From: Closterium sp. Naga37s-1
Taxonomy: Eukaryota; Streptophyta; Zygnematophyceae; Desmidiales; Closteriaceae
Assembly: GCA_947471745.1 (NCBI GenBank)
Contig: CANJKZ010000169.1
Coordinates: forward strand, 2,798,001 to 2,862,000
DNA length: 64,000 nucleotides
Reading direction: 5' to 3'
Below the pieces are notes generated by a model. The model was not told where the DNA came from. It made no database searches and was given only the letters and a program-made list of their open reading frames with translations. Positions 28,601-38,300 of this stretch are shown here, in pieces; position 1 is the first letter of the stretch, and each line of letters opens with the position of its first letter. The translations under genes and the position numbers were made by a program.

Positions 28601-30988
28601 TCCTCAGCTGATCGACTATTTCGGCATCGCTGCGTGGATGTTCTACGGTCTCGTGGGCGCATCACTCATCAAGCTGCGCTGGGACCTTCCTGACCTGCCC
28701 CGCCCCTACAAGGCCAGCCTCTACCCGCTTCCGGGCGTCATTGTGGTCGTTGTATCCACGTACGTTCGCCCTCCCACCTTCCTTCCTTCCTCTTTGCCTC
28801 CTAGAACAAGTAAACCTGCCGCGCCCCTACTAGGCCAGCCTCTACCCGCTTCCAGGCGTCACCGTGGTCGTGTTATCCACGTAAGAAACATCCTTGCCTG
28901 CTATTATTCCCTCTAGCCGTTCCTACTATCAAGCATCCTTGACTGCCTTCCGGGCCTTCCTGACCTGCCCCCCCCTACTAGGCCAGCCTCTACCCGCTTC
29001 CGGGCGTCACCGTGGTCGTGTTATCCACGTAAGAAACATGCTCGCCTGTTGTTATTCCCTCTCACCGTTCCTACCTTTCAAGCATCCTTGACTGCCTTCC
29101 GGGCCTTCCTGACCTGCCGCGCCCCTACAAGGCCAGCCTCTACCCGCTTCCGGGAGTCACCGTGGTCGTTTGTATCCACGCAAGCCCACACCTGCTTATC
29201 AACCTTTCTCAGTTCTCCCTGCTGACCTTCCCGATCTGCCCCGCCCGTACAAAGCGAGCCTCCACCACCCGCTTCCAGGCGGCATCGACATCGTTCTATC
29301 CACGTAAGTGCCGCCCACACTTGCCATCCTCACCTTCCTGACCTGCCCCGCCCGTACAAAGCGAGCCCCCGCCCGCTTCCAGGCGGCATCGTCATTGTTC
29401 TATCCACGTAAGTGCCGCCCACACTTGCCATCCTCACCTTCCTGACCTGCCCCGCCCGTACAAAGCGAGCCTCCACCACCCGCTTCCAGGCGGCATCGTC
29501 ATTGTTCTATCCACGTAAGTGCCGCCCACACTTGCCATCCTCACCTTCCTGACCTGCCCCGCCCGTACAAAGCGAGCCCCCGCCCGCTTCCAGGCGGCAT
29601 CGTCATTGTTCTATCCACGTAAGTGCCGCCCACACTTGCCATCCTCACCTTCCTGACCTGCCCCGCCCGTACAAAGCGAGCCTCCACCACCCGCTTCCAG
29701 GCGGCATCGTCATTGTTCTATCCACGTAAGTGCCGCCCACACTTGCCATCCTCACCTTCCTGACCTGCCCCGCCCGTACAAAGCGAGCCTCCACCACCCG
29801 CTTCCAGGCGGCATCGTCATTGTTCTATCCACGTAAGTGCCGCCCACACTTGCCATCCTCACCTTCCTGACCTGCCCCTCTCGTACAAAGCGAGCCCCCG
29901 CCCGCTTCCAGGCGGCATCGTCATTGTTCTATCCACGTAAGTGCCGCCCACACTTGCCATCCTCACCTTCCCAACCTGCCCCGCCCTTACAAAGCGAGCC
30001 CCCGCCCGCTTCCAGGCGGCATCGTCATTGTTCTATCCATGTAAGTGCCGCCCACACTTGCCATCCTCACCTTCCTGACCTGCCCCGCCCGTACAAAGCG
30101 AGCCTCCACCACCCGCTTCCAGGCTTCATCGTCATTGTTCTATCCACGTAAGAACACCCGCATCATTGTCATCTCATCCCGTCCCACGTCGTTACGCTCC
30201 TTACTTGTCCCACAGGCCCACTGTTGTCATATTTTCTCTTGTCACACAGATGATGCGGCTCTGTGCCCCCCGTAACCCCTCACTCACTCCACCCATACAC
30301 TTCCCTCCCCACTCTTCCCAACTCACCCACAGGTACCGTCTCATCTAGCCTCTTGTCAATCAGCCGATGTGCCCAAGCTTCTTTAGCCCCTCACTCCCTC
30401 CATCCCTGCAAATCGCTCCTTTTCTTTCTCTACCCTCACCCACAGGTACCGTGTCATGTAGCCTCTTGTCAATCAGCCGATGTGCCCAAGTGCTTCTTTA
30501 GCCCCTCACTCCCTCCATCCCTGCAAATCTCTCCTTTTCTTTCTCTACCCTCACCCACAGGTACCCTGTCATCTCATCTCTTGTCACGCAGCTGACATGC
30601 CCGAGTGCTTCTTTAGCCCCTCACTCACTCCATCCTTACAAATGTCTCCTCTCATTTCTCTACAACTCCCCCACAGGTACCTTGTCATCTCATCTCTTCA
30701 CCAATATGCTCAAGTGCTTCTTTAGCCCCTCACTCCACCACTGCATATCCCTCCCCTCCTTGGTTCCTACCCTCACTACTCACCCACAGGTACCTTGTCA
30801 TCTCATCTCTCGTCACGCAGCTCGTCCCGTCGCTGCTCTCGCTCGCCTTTGTTTTCACAGCACTGCCCGTTTACTTCGCCATTCACTGCATGAAATCTGC
30901 GCCTTGCTGTGCGAATTCGTGCGCCAAAACTCCCACAACGATTAACATAGTACCTGAGAGTGATGTCAGGAGACCTCTGTTATCTTAA
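16604..30988 (+). CDS. Gene B: L-type (LAT/SLC7-like) amino acid transporter, 12 exons, ~531 aa
   Basis: Paralogue of gene A, divergently transcribed. Exons: 16604-16803, 17647-17782, 18074-18247, 18724-18823, 19895-20108, 21525-21621, 23796-23838, 25759-25901, 26291-26377, 26841-26891, 28608-28759, 30790-30988. All junctions are GT-AG and phases agree, giving 532 codons ending in TAA 30986-30988. Exons 2 to 12 have lengths 136, 174, 100, 214, 97, 43, 143, 87, 51 and 152 nt, the same as gene A apart from A's 60+114 split and the terminal exons. Motifs: 'LKRSLNVVDGV', 'VVVGSGIFATPGVVL' (helix 1), 'VYAELGSSIPHAGGDGEY', 'WAFDGWNCLGYLSEELKNP' (helix 6), 'GKSEVVAVEAVEAVFG', 'YAKARDGQLFSFL', 'LIDYFGIAAWMFYGLVGASL' (helix 11 region), 'RPYKASLYPLPGVIVVV', and a last helix ending 'ALPVYFAIHC'. 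No Cys in the helix 3-4 loop (LPGMQGASEEQ). Cys-rich tail. Introns hold dozens of partial exon copies; I chose the only copy of each exon with both splice sites. Confidence 0.85.
16880..17090 (+). repeat. Donor-side copies of gene B exon 1
   Basis: The end of exon 1 (KRGLKRSLNVVDGV + GTGCGT donor) recurs at about 16908-16960 and, truncated, at 17048-17085. Spacers of about 130 bp are similar to one another (cctgcccttctgggctc / cctgccctgctgggctc). Confidence 0.8.
17275..17292. repeat. Short palindrome TTTTGAGGCGCCTCAAAA at duplication junction
   Basis: Perfect 18-bp palindrome flanked by two ~30-bp direct copies: 17244-17273 (tgtccatcctcccgcggatc...) and 17294-17323 (tgtccctccatctgcggatc...). 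Confidence 0.85.
17345..17640 (+). repeat. Acceptor-side copies of gene B exon 2
   Basis: Two partial copies precede the intact exon 2 (17647-17782). One starts near 17355 (MVLGVVGGK, decayed), the other near 17471 (VLGVVASSSIFATPGVVLLDSG). Each has an upstream pyrimidine tract. They end where the copy runs into intron. Confidence 0.8.
17853..17945 (+). repeat. Donor-side copy of gene B exon 2
   Basis: The second half of exon 2 (RGAPISALIVWLCAGIVAYSCCE + GTGAGA donor) recurs at 17853-17930, downstream of the intact exon. The first bases of another copy (ctgcgctggcatcatcgc) follow at 17990. Confidence 0.82.
18255..18350 (+). repeat. 15-bp minisatellite following exon 3 donor
   Basis: About six units of tcagtcacatccttt directly downstream of the exon 3 5' splice site. 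The unit is similar to atagtcacattcgcc inside the end of exon 3. Confidence 0.75.
18400..19000 (+). repeat. Partial copies around gene B exon 4
   Basis: Acceptor-side copies: about 18415-18455 (atgcag|GGTGCAAGTGAGGAGCAGC) and 18598-18640 (ctcccggggcgcccgcgaggag). Intact exon 18724-18823. Donor-side copy: 18950-18993 (CSFTLLLTAINCA with GTATGT). Spacers contain cactgcattgaatcgcattg-like short repeats (18460-18700). Confidence 0.75.
19010..19176. repeat. 58-bp direct duplication flanking a perfect 24-bp palindrome
   Basis: Copies 19010-19067 and 19119-19176 differ at one base. The palindrome 19067-19090 (centre TTTTGAGTCGACTCAAAA) and a 28-bp unique piece lie between them. Confidence 0.9.
19246..19894 (+). 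repeat. Four acceptor-side copies of gene B exon 5
   Basis: Starts near 19246, 19394, 19532 and 19715, before the intact exon at 19895. Each repeats (G)VKAGALVQNILTVTKALLIAAVVACAPI and ends before the helix-6 half of the exon. The last two copies also include FISLH.T.VAAT. Confidence 0.88.
20150..21130 (+). repeat. Six donor-side copies of gene B exon 5
   Basis: After the intact exon (ends 20108) the segment FSQPLPPLSGYNWSRAGAGL.AA.WAFDGW + GTGAGT recurs, ending near 20278, 20426, 20593, 20765, 20905 (fused double copy) and 21065. Introns between copies share the text 'cttataacgaggataa'. Periods are 130-170 bp. Confidence 0.88.
21270..21520 (+). repeat. Two acceptor-side copies of gene B exon 7
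   Basis: Copies starting near 21282 and 21417 repeat (c)ag|GAACTGCCTTGGGTATCTATC through SEELKNPKKD and then diverge. The intact exon starts at 21525. Period about 108-135 bp. Confidence 0.85.
21740..23705. repeat. 119-bp tandem array, ~16.5 copies, each unit with a palindrome
   Basis: Nearly identical 119-bp units. Each contains ccccctttccattactatgc, an agatctatgcatt block, a ctcttccttcctgcctcccc stretch and a 34-bp near-perfect palindrome (first at 21811-21844; centre TTTTGAGTCGGCTCAAAA, arms extending to ATGAGTCGTG/CACGACTCAT). It lies in the intron of gene B between exons 7 and 8. Small variants (C/T before AGATCT, TTGC/ATTGC) recur in blocks, suggesting higher-order duplication of several units. 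The minus-strand 81-aa open frames repeated every 119 bp are artefacts. Confidence 0.93.
23908..23935. repeat. Dispersed palindrome copy in gene B intron 8
   Basis: GTGACTTTTGAGTCGACTC and its complement form a 28-bp palindrome with one mismatch. I do not see a clear direct duplication around this copy. Confidence 0.8.
24056..24925. repeat. 12-bp ACCGTGCCTTAC minisatellite, ~70 copies
   Basis: About 860 bp of a strict 12-bp period (accgtgccttac, with accgtg/actgtg alternation from 24420 onward) in the gene B intron between exons 8 and 9. One unit is broken at about 24202. All three forward frames and a reverse frame stay open because the period is a multiple of three, so the long ORFs (YTVP, CLTP, ALHR, VRHG repeats) are not evidence of genes. 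Confidence 0.93.
24995..25758 (+). repeat. Five acceptor-side copies of gene B exon 9
   Basis: Copies starting near 25001, 25125, 25363, 25495 and 25631 repeat cag|CCGTGGGCAAGTC.GAAGTGG (AVGKSEVVAVEAV.AVFG) and stop before the NVLGAAN half. The intact exon is 25759-25901. Confidence 0.87.
25975..26260 (+). repeat. Donor-side copies of gene B exon 9 with a second palindrome type
   Basis: Copies of NVLGAASETLLC... occur near 25980-26035, 26105-26150 and 26195-26235, followed by shared text ccctagccctatcttgttttg. A perfect 29-bp palindrome (26068-26096, TTCACTCGGTCTTC and its complement around a T) separates the first two. Confidence 0.8.
26425..26500 (+). repeat. Donor-side copy of gene B exon 10
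   Basis: The last 60 nt of exon 10 (FLSAVTTGGAPYASLLAT) with a GTAAAC donor recurs at 26432-26491, downstream of the intact exon 26291-26377. Confidence 0.85.
26938..26970. repeat. ATATCT simple repeat in gene B intron 11
   Basis: Short (ATATCT)n tract. The surrounding intron 26892-28607 is otherwise AT-rich until about 27320 and has no other gene content that I can see. Confidence 0.6.
27331..27470. repeat. Duplicated fragment of exon 12 around a 30-bp palindrome
   Basis: Direct copies 27331-27370 and 27431-27465 (cccgctgcatggatgttcaa...) are decayed exon 12 pieces. The perfect palindrome 27395-27424 (centre TTTTGAGAATTCTCAAAA), preceded by a nested half copy at 27372-27395, sits between them. 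Confidence 0.85.
27505..28607 (+). repeat. Eight acceptor-side copies of gene B exon 12
   Basis: Copies of LIDYFGIAAWMFYGLVGASL start near 27513, 27651, 27789, 27931, 28050, 28183, 28328 and 28464, before the intact exon at 28608. Each keeps a pyrimidine tract and AG. Spacings are 119-145 bp. Several carry private changes (WMLYG, ARMFYG, TA-stop). Confidence 0.88.
28810..30165 (+). repeat. About twelve donor-side copies of gene B exon 12
   Basis: After the intact exon (ends 28759) the segment LPDLPRPYKASLYPLPGV.VVLST plus a GTAAG donor recurs near 28820-28881, 28970-29029, 29115-29180 and then in a regular array 29220-30150 of ~100-112-bp units. These alternate between a form with ctccaccacccg and a form with cccgcccg. 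The array units are nearly identical, so this part expanded recently. Confidence 0.88.
30325..30789 (+). repeat. Four acceptor-side copies of gene B last exon
   Basis: The segment cacag|GTACC.TGTCATCTCATCTC recurs near 30332, 30446, 30561 and 30677, before the intact last exon (30790). Period about 115 bp, with shared spacer cttctttagcccctcactcc. Confidence 0.85.
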
Positions 30989-32307
30989 GGTGCCATTTTT
31001 ATTGCACCCATCATTGAGAGCTAGTAGAATATGGCTTTTGCTATCATGAATATGCAACAAATCAAGTGTTATGTTATGAGTTTTAACCTCCAGAAGTATT
31101 GTTCTCGGCATAAGTCGGTTTCTGAGATATTATGTAAGCCCATATTATTTATTCTATACCCCCCCAAAAAAGGCTTCTCATGTTACGATTTCTTAGCAAT
31201 CTCATACCAGTGAATGTTTATGTTGAAGTTATCACTTCATATCGGACAAAGCGCGCCGCAGAAGGTATGGCAATTTGTTCCGAAAATTTGTTCCTCAAGT
31301 GCTGGAGTTGCTTGTGGGGGCACAGATGGCTGGCTGCCAAGGAACACAAGAGGCAGAAGAATCCACGGCCCTATCCGCAGCTTTCTCCACGGAAGGCCGC
31401 TTCTCACCTATGATTGGTGTTCAGACTTCGAGAAATCCAGCTGGTCACTCAGGTACATCATTCCAGATTTCGCAAGCGTCGCCAGACCAGGCGAGGCATG
31501 TGCGATGGACTGCTCCTCATCGCCACGGTCCCCAGCACAGCACCCTGAATTTCACGAACCGCCAGTCGCACCCATAATCGCCGCAGCTGTTTGTGGCTGG
31601 CCGATATGGTCGCTCTGCGACAGGCACGCAGGCCAGCCATCACAAGGACATCGCATTTGATATCGTTTATGTCGCACAGCGTCTTCGCTTCGCACACTGC
31701 GCTTCGCTTCCATCCCATTCCATTCCATTACGCCCTCCCGCATGCCTCCTCCCCCCTCCCATCCATCCCCCTATTTCATTAAGGCCTTGTAAAGATATTT
31801 GTTTGCGGTGCAAACTGTTTAAAAGGACCTTCAAAGAGCTTTTGCGAGTTACAGGGGAGAACAGAACGGTTGAGCCGACACCCTCACCTCAAACCATGCT
31901 TACAACCTCGTCTCGTTCTCCCCAACCCAAACCCCCCAGTTCTCCTCCCTTTTTCGTGGAATTCCGTCCTGCTCTTCCACACACCCAACGGTTCTGCTTC
32001 TGAGTTTGGTCTAGGGCGTTCGGAGCAGCTTCTGTATCTTCTGGAGTGTGTGTCAAGGCAGGAATAGCTTACTTTCCCGGTCTTTACTCCCACAAGACTG
32101 CCATCGGCGTCTCGATCTCTCTCGTTCATCTGTCTGCTACGTCGGAACCCTTATCGTTGCATCCTCCATTATTGGGGTTTAGTTGGACTGCCAGGTCGAG
32201 TCGGCCATTAACGGAAGCGCCATATTAATCTCCGGTAGTTGTCAGTTTGTGAAGCAGTCTTAGGATAAGGCGCTGGGCCGCCCAGGCCCTCCGCCAGGCC
32301 ATTTGAA
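30989..32307. other. Intergenic region between genes B and C
   Basis: It contains the 3' UTR of gene B and the promoter and leader of gene C. Overlapping open frames at 31214-31660 (+) show no motif I recognise and I do not call them. Nothing else stands out. Confidence 0.4.
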
Positions 32308-35300
32308 ATGGCCAACTTAAAGACGTACCGGCAGCAGGAGGGGTTTCACGATCGGAAGTCTGCCGTTCCGTCGACGGACGTTCCTCCGTTGGAGGACCCT
32401 CTTGCGGGTTATATATTCGTGTGCAACAATGAAACCATGGAGGATGACATAAAACGCGAGCTTTTCGGTGAGCCGTTTATTGCCGATCGACGGGTATCTG
32501 TTCTCCTTGGGTGCTGCTTTTGGGTTGGCTGCGACGGGTTGGCTTCAACGTAGGTGACGGGTGACGTATTCGAGCTGACTTTTGAGTGGACTCAAAAGTC
32601 AGCCCGTTTCTTGCCGATCGACGGGTACCCGTTCGCCTTGGTGATGCTTTTGGGTTGGTTTCAACGCTGCTGGCGGTTTACGTGTTCGTGTGCAACGACG
32701 AAGCGATGGAGGCCGTGACGTGGCGATTGACAGGTTTACAGCTGTCGGCGATCGACAGGTTTGCGTCTCTCGGTGATCGATACGCGATACGCCGATCGAG
32801 CCGTAGATCGGCGTTAGGCGAATCGTTCTCAGCCGAAAGCACCTGATGGCAACTACGAACGCACCTGATAGAGGAATGGATTCTCTTTGACCCCTCGATC
32901 GCTGTCGAACATTGGATGTCCTCTTTAGTATTGGTTCCCGTCGTACGCGTTCGCGTTGCTCGCTTCATCGCAGCTTCGACGAAGTGACTTCTGAGTCTGC
33001 TTAGAAGTTACGTCGTTCACAGTGCTCACGTCATCGCAGTTTCAACGACGTTCTTGAACTTAATGCGCATCCTTCGTTATTTGTTGTTGTTGTTGTTTTT
33101 TTTTTTTTTTTTTTTCACTTGAAGTGTGACGGTCTCTCTGTAGTTTTTTTCTTCCGTGATTTTTTCAAGCTGTCGATGGGATCGTATTCAGTCAGTGACA
33201 GACAAACTATATGTGCCATTCCCAAGTTGACGTTCGTTTCTAGATCTCCGTTCGATCCTTTTCGAGGCGAAACGAAAGCAGTTTTGTGATACCAGGATTC
33301 ATTATCGCACGCTGTTTTTCGATCTCCCATGTGTCTTGCTTACAGGCTTACCGCAGAAGTATCACGAGTCGGTTCGGGGGATTCAACCGGGAATGCCGCT
33401 GTTTCTCTACAACTACACCACGCACCATTTACACGGCGTCTTCGAGGTGTGTTATCAGAATCCCTTTTGTAGCAAAAGAGTTGTTTGGAACTGAAGAACG
33501 CTGCATTTGATCAATGGAAGTGTATACTTTTCCTGCTTTACTGTAAATGCTTTGTGAAGTAGAGACCGCTATGGTATAGGATAGCTTATAGCTAGCGCGT
33601 CTGAGAACCGTCGAAGTATCAGATTGCCTCCCTTTCTCTCTCTAACTCCGTCCCCTCACGCTTGATTTCTGTGTACTTGTCTCGCTGCTCCTTCCTCTTC
33701 TTGCCTTTTCGTCACCCATACCATTATAGGCATCAAGCGAAGGTGGCCTGAACCTAGACCCGTCGTTATCGAAATTTCCATCACAAGTAAGGTTCACCTT
33801 GTGTTCCCTCGCTCTCCTTCTCCCCTTTCCCCTCACCCCTCCACCCCCGAATCCCCCCAACTCCCCCCCCCCCCCCCCCCCCCTCTTCCCCCCCTTTCAA
33901 CCCCTTATTTTGTTTGTTTGTTTGGTAAATGGTTTTCTTAGCGCGAATTTGCGTGTTGCTGTTCCTGAAACTGTGCTGTCACTGTCTTTTCGCATTGAGC
34001 ATTGGCAAGCGGACTATCCTTTGTTATTCCATCGCTCCTGTTTTGTGCGACATGCAGGTTAGGGTTCGTCTGCGGGAGCAACGGTCACCGCTGGACGAGA
34101 CCAAGTTCCGTCGGTTCCTGTACCACTACGACGGGCCCAAATTCCGCCTCGAGCTTTCCCTGACCGAGGTACGTTCGGCTGTAGATTTACTTTCCAACGC
34201 AGTTATTCAGTATATACTGGACGAGACCAAGTTCCGCCGGTTCCTGTATCACTACGACGGGCCCAAGTTCCGCCTCGAGCTCTCTCTGACCGAGGTACGC
34301 AGGGTTATACGGGCGCTGCTTTTCCCGTTCAGAAGTGAAAAAGAAAAGAAAAAAGGGTGTAGTGATTTACTAATTCAGAGGTGAAATGACCAAGATCAGT
34401 TTTGCCGATTTCCTGTATCACTACGACGGGCCCAAGTTCCGCCTCAAGCTATCCCTGACCGAGGTACGAACCGATGTTCTAGCAAGTCGAAAGAACCATG
34501 TCATAGAGCATTACTCATCACTGGTGCCTACACCATTGGGACTGATCCAAGTATTGACTCGAGAGCTCTTACTTGATGAGGTGCGTTGGTCATCTAGGGG
34601 TGCATTCAACAAGTCAAGTTCCGCCGGTGCCTGTACCAATCCGACGAGGCCAGACTTGGACGCGAGCACTCTCTTTTCGAGGTGTGTAGGGTTACACTAA
34701 CCCACTTAGATGTGCGATAACCAAGTCAAATCCTGTCGGTTCCTGCCTGTATCACTATGACGGGCCCAAGTCACGTCTCGAACTTTCTCTTGCCGAGGTG
34801 CTGTTGGGTCAGAGTTAGCTGAACGAACCAGCTCACCTGGAGCTATCGTCACCAGCGCAGCGCTTGCACTACTCTTGAGGCGCCTCAAAAGTCGTCTCAG
34901 AGTTAGCTGAACGAACCAGCTCACCTGGAGCTATCGTCACCAGCGCTTGCACTACTCTGACGGATCCAATCTTCGGCTCAAGATCTCCTTTTTTTCGAGG
35001 TCTGCAGGGTTATAGAAGTACTCACTACGTCACCTAGAGGTGCAATCACCAAGTCAAGTTCCTTCGGTCCTGTATCACTACACGACCCAAGCTTTGACTC
35101 TAGCTCCCATCGGCCGAGTTACGTTTGGTAATGATTTGAATAACCTGGCCATTCGAACGCATAGCCAGTCACCACCTCCTTCAGAGCTGCCCTCACCACG
35201 GTACGACTCGTGCTCCCCTTTGCCGAGTTACCTGCTCTTTTTATCTCAAGTCACCAGGTCATTTCCAGGCACAGTCAGTCGCCGCTTCATCTAGAGATTC

Positions 35301-38300
35301 CCTCACCACGTTACGTGTGTTCATGGTTCAAAATACGATGTCATTCGTAAGCACAGTCAGACGCCGCCTCATCTAGACTAGAGGTCACCAGGTGTTGCTG
35401 CGAGCCTTGCCAAGTCACCCTTGTGTGGTTCGAAAACATTGCTGGTTATACCCAGTCTCCGCCTGATGCACGTTCTTTGAAAGGGGTGGATCCATGCAAT
35501 GCAAGAACATAGCTTTTAAGTGGACACCTGTACTACTGCAGTAGGACAGATGCGTTCCTAGGGATACGGATTCTGTACTTACTCTCTCTTTGAGGTACTT
35601 CGTTTGAGAGGGTTGACTGCAAGAACATGGCTTTTGAGTCAACTTGAAAAGGCTCTGTACCAATGCAGTAGGACGGGTATGTTCTTTCGTGCTAGAACGC
35701 TTTTTCGTGACGAGACACGTTCTGTGAGGGGGGCGTATGCAAAAATCAGGTACGATCTATGGGAAGGGTAAATGCAAAATCCTGACTTTTAAGTAAACAC
35801 ACAAGAAGTTGTACCAATGCACCAGGGCGGATACGTTCTTTCATGCTAAAGAACGCTCCTTTTTTCGGAGGAACGTTCCGAGGTACGTTTCGATGTACTT
35901 TTTTTTTAGGGGTGAATGCAAGATCATCCCTTCCTGGCAAGGGATGATTGCTTCAGGAACGTTTTTGCTTGGTTGCTGGTCGAAGTTTGCTTTGTGATTG
36001 CGTTAAGGCATGGTGGCTTGGAGGTAGCGTGGCCTGGGGAGTTGAGGCGTCTCTTAACGCGAAGGTAAGATGCCCTTATGAAAGGTCTAGGAGGGTTTTT
36101 GTTCATTCCTCCTACAGGCGAATATCCTTTTTCGGATTTCTGGTCTGCTGGATTGGGGGGAAGGTGAAAGGCAGCTGCAGCAGTAGCCGCAGCAGCAGCA
36201 GCCGCAGCAGTAGAAGGGGGACGAGGAGGGCGGGCAGTAAGACAAGTTCTAGCTCAAGGGCGGGGGAAAGCAGCAGCGCTCCCCCTTCCTTCTGAAGGGG
36301 CCGGGAAATACAACAACACAAACTTTTTGTTTTTGCGTTTCCCTCTTCCCTCTTGGTTCTTCGTGCAGGCCAACAACTTGCTGAGAGTCTTTGGTTTGTG
36401 GAGTTTTGAAACGTCTCAAAACCCAACCTTTTACATGTGCCTTTTTCCCTCTTGGTTCCTCGTGCAGGCCAACAACTTGCTGCGAGTCTTTGGGTTGCTG
36501 GAAGGGGGAGAAGGCGAGGGGGAGAAGCAGCAGCAGGGGGACGAGGAGGGCGGGCAGTGGGAGAAGGTCAAACCCAAGGGCAGGGGTATGCGCGGCGGTT
36601 ATTCTGGCGGCGGTGGGGGGCATTTCCGCGGGAAGAAGCACGGGCACCCGCATCAGGGGGCGCATTGGCGCTCCGCGCAGAACCAAGCGGGCAATGGCGT
36701 GGGGCATGCTGGGGGGGGGGGGAGGGGGAGCAGGAGGAGCGGGCGCAGGGCGAGGGGGAGGCGGCGGCGCAGCAGGGGCAGCAGCAGTTCCGCCGCCGCC
36801 GCCCGCGCCTCCCGCAGCTGGCGGAAAGGACAGCGGAGGCCGCGCGGATTCCTCAGGGCGGTGGCGGCAGGGGGAGGCGGACGGCTGCAGCAAGTCGTCC
36901 AGTAGCGGGAGCGGACTGGTTTCCCCCGATTTGAGCACCACGGGGGGAAGCAGCAGCGAGGAGAGGTCGTCCGCGGGCGGGGGGGAGCACGAGGCGGAGT
37001 GTAACGGTAACGGGGTTCTCCATACGGAGGATAGGCGGAGCGAAGAGTCTTCCTCTTCCGAGCAAGGGGCGGAGGGGGAAAAAGCGGGGGAGGCAGACGC
37101 GGAGAGGGCGGAGAGAGGCGGGAGTCCGGGGAAGGCTGCGGGGGAGGGGGGCGCAGGTGGGGCGGGAGGCGGGGGGAGCGTGTGGTCGGTGCGCAGTGCC
37201 AATGTGTCATTTGCTGCGGTTTTGCTGGGGAAGGCGGAGGAAGGCGCGGCTGCTGGGGGAAGTCCTGAAGGCGCGGAGGGCACAGCGGGAGTGCCCTCAG
37301 GGGGAGGCGCGGGAGAGATTGGCGGAGGGGCAGGGGGAGTTGCAGGCGGAGCAGGCGCAGCAGGGGTGGCGGAGGCGAGCAAGGAAGAACCCCGCTCTGA
37401 CTCAGCTAGCGCTTCTGCTAGCACTGACGCACCGGCTTCTGTGGCAGGAGCAACAGCACCAGCGCCAGGGGAAACCCGCTCGAGTAGCCCTCCAAAAGAG
37501 GGTAAACCAGCGGCTAAAGCCCCGAGTGCGAGCGGGGAGAAGGCTGGGGACGAGGAGGAGGAGGGGTGGATTAAAGTGTCTAGCGGAACCAAGGAGAAGG
37601 CGCAAGGGCGGGGCGGAGCAGGGGGAGCGGCGGGAGCTGCTGCGGGGGCGGGCGGAAGGGGGGGGCGGAGGGCGACTGGGGAGGAGAAACCCGCGGGTGT
37701 GTGGGTGAAGAGGGGGGCGCCTGCTGCAGGAGGGGGCAAGGAAGGCAAGGGCGGGGGAAAGAAGGGGGCGGGCAAAGGGGCGGATAGGACCGCAGGGGGT
37801 GCACCTATTGCTGGTGTGGGGGCTGCTGCTGGTGCAACGGGTGGTGCTACAGGCGGTGCTGCGTCTACCACGGCTGTAGCAGCCCGCGCTGGTGGGGAGG
37901 ACGGGCAGGCAGCAGGTGCCTCTACCGGCGCTGGCGCTGGCGCTGCTACAGCCGCGAACGACGCAGCTGCTGCTGCTACAGCCGCGGATGGGAAACCGCT
38001 GGCAGCGGCACCACAGGCGGCGAGGTCTCGGCGCCCGGCGTGGCAGGGGAACGACGCGGCCATACTGAAGCGTCTGGGCGACAGTGGGGCGGGGCAGGGA
38101 AGTGCAGGGCAGGCAGGCGGTGGCTCTGGGTCAGCTGAAGGGAGAAGCCAGAAGCACCAGGGGTCGCAGTCTCATGGCGCTGGTGGTGGTTCTACCAGTG
38201 GGAAGCAGGACGGGCAGAGGCAGCAGCAGGGGCAGCAGGGCAGGGGTGGGAAGCAGGCTGGTGCGGGTGCGGGTGCAGGGGAGAAGGGAAAGGATGGGAG

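Noticed and set aside
16604..30988. Possibility that the repeated exons encode a giant repeat protein
   Set aside because: Partial copies lack one of the two splice sites and contain stops or wrong phases, whereas one copy of each exon joins into a normal-length transporter.
31214..31660. 148-aa plus-strand frame between genes B and C
   Set aside because: No recognisable motif and an overlapping alternative frame; not enough to call a gene.
36249..38063. 604-aa Pro/Ala-rich minus-strand frame
   Set aside because: Shadow of the GC-rich Gly/Ala exon 5 of gene C; composition explains the lack of stops.
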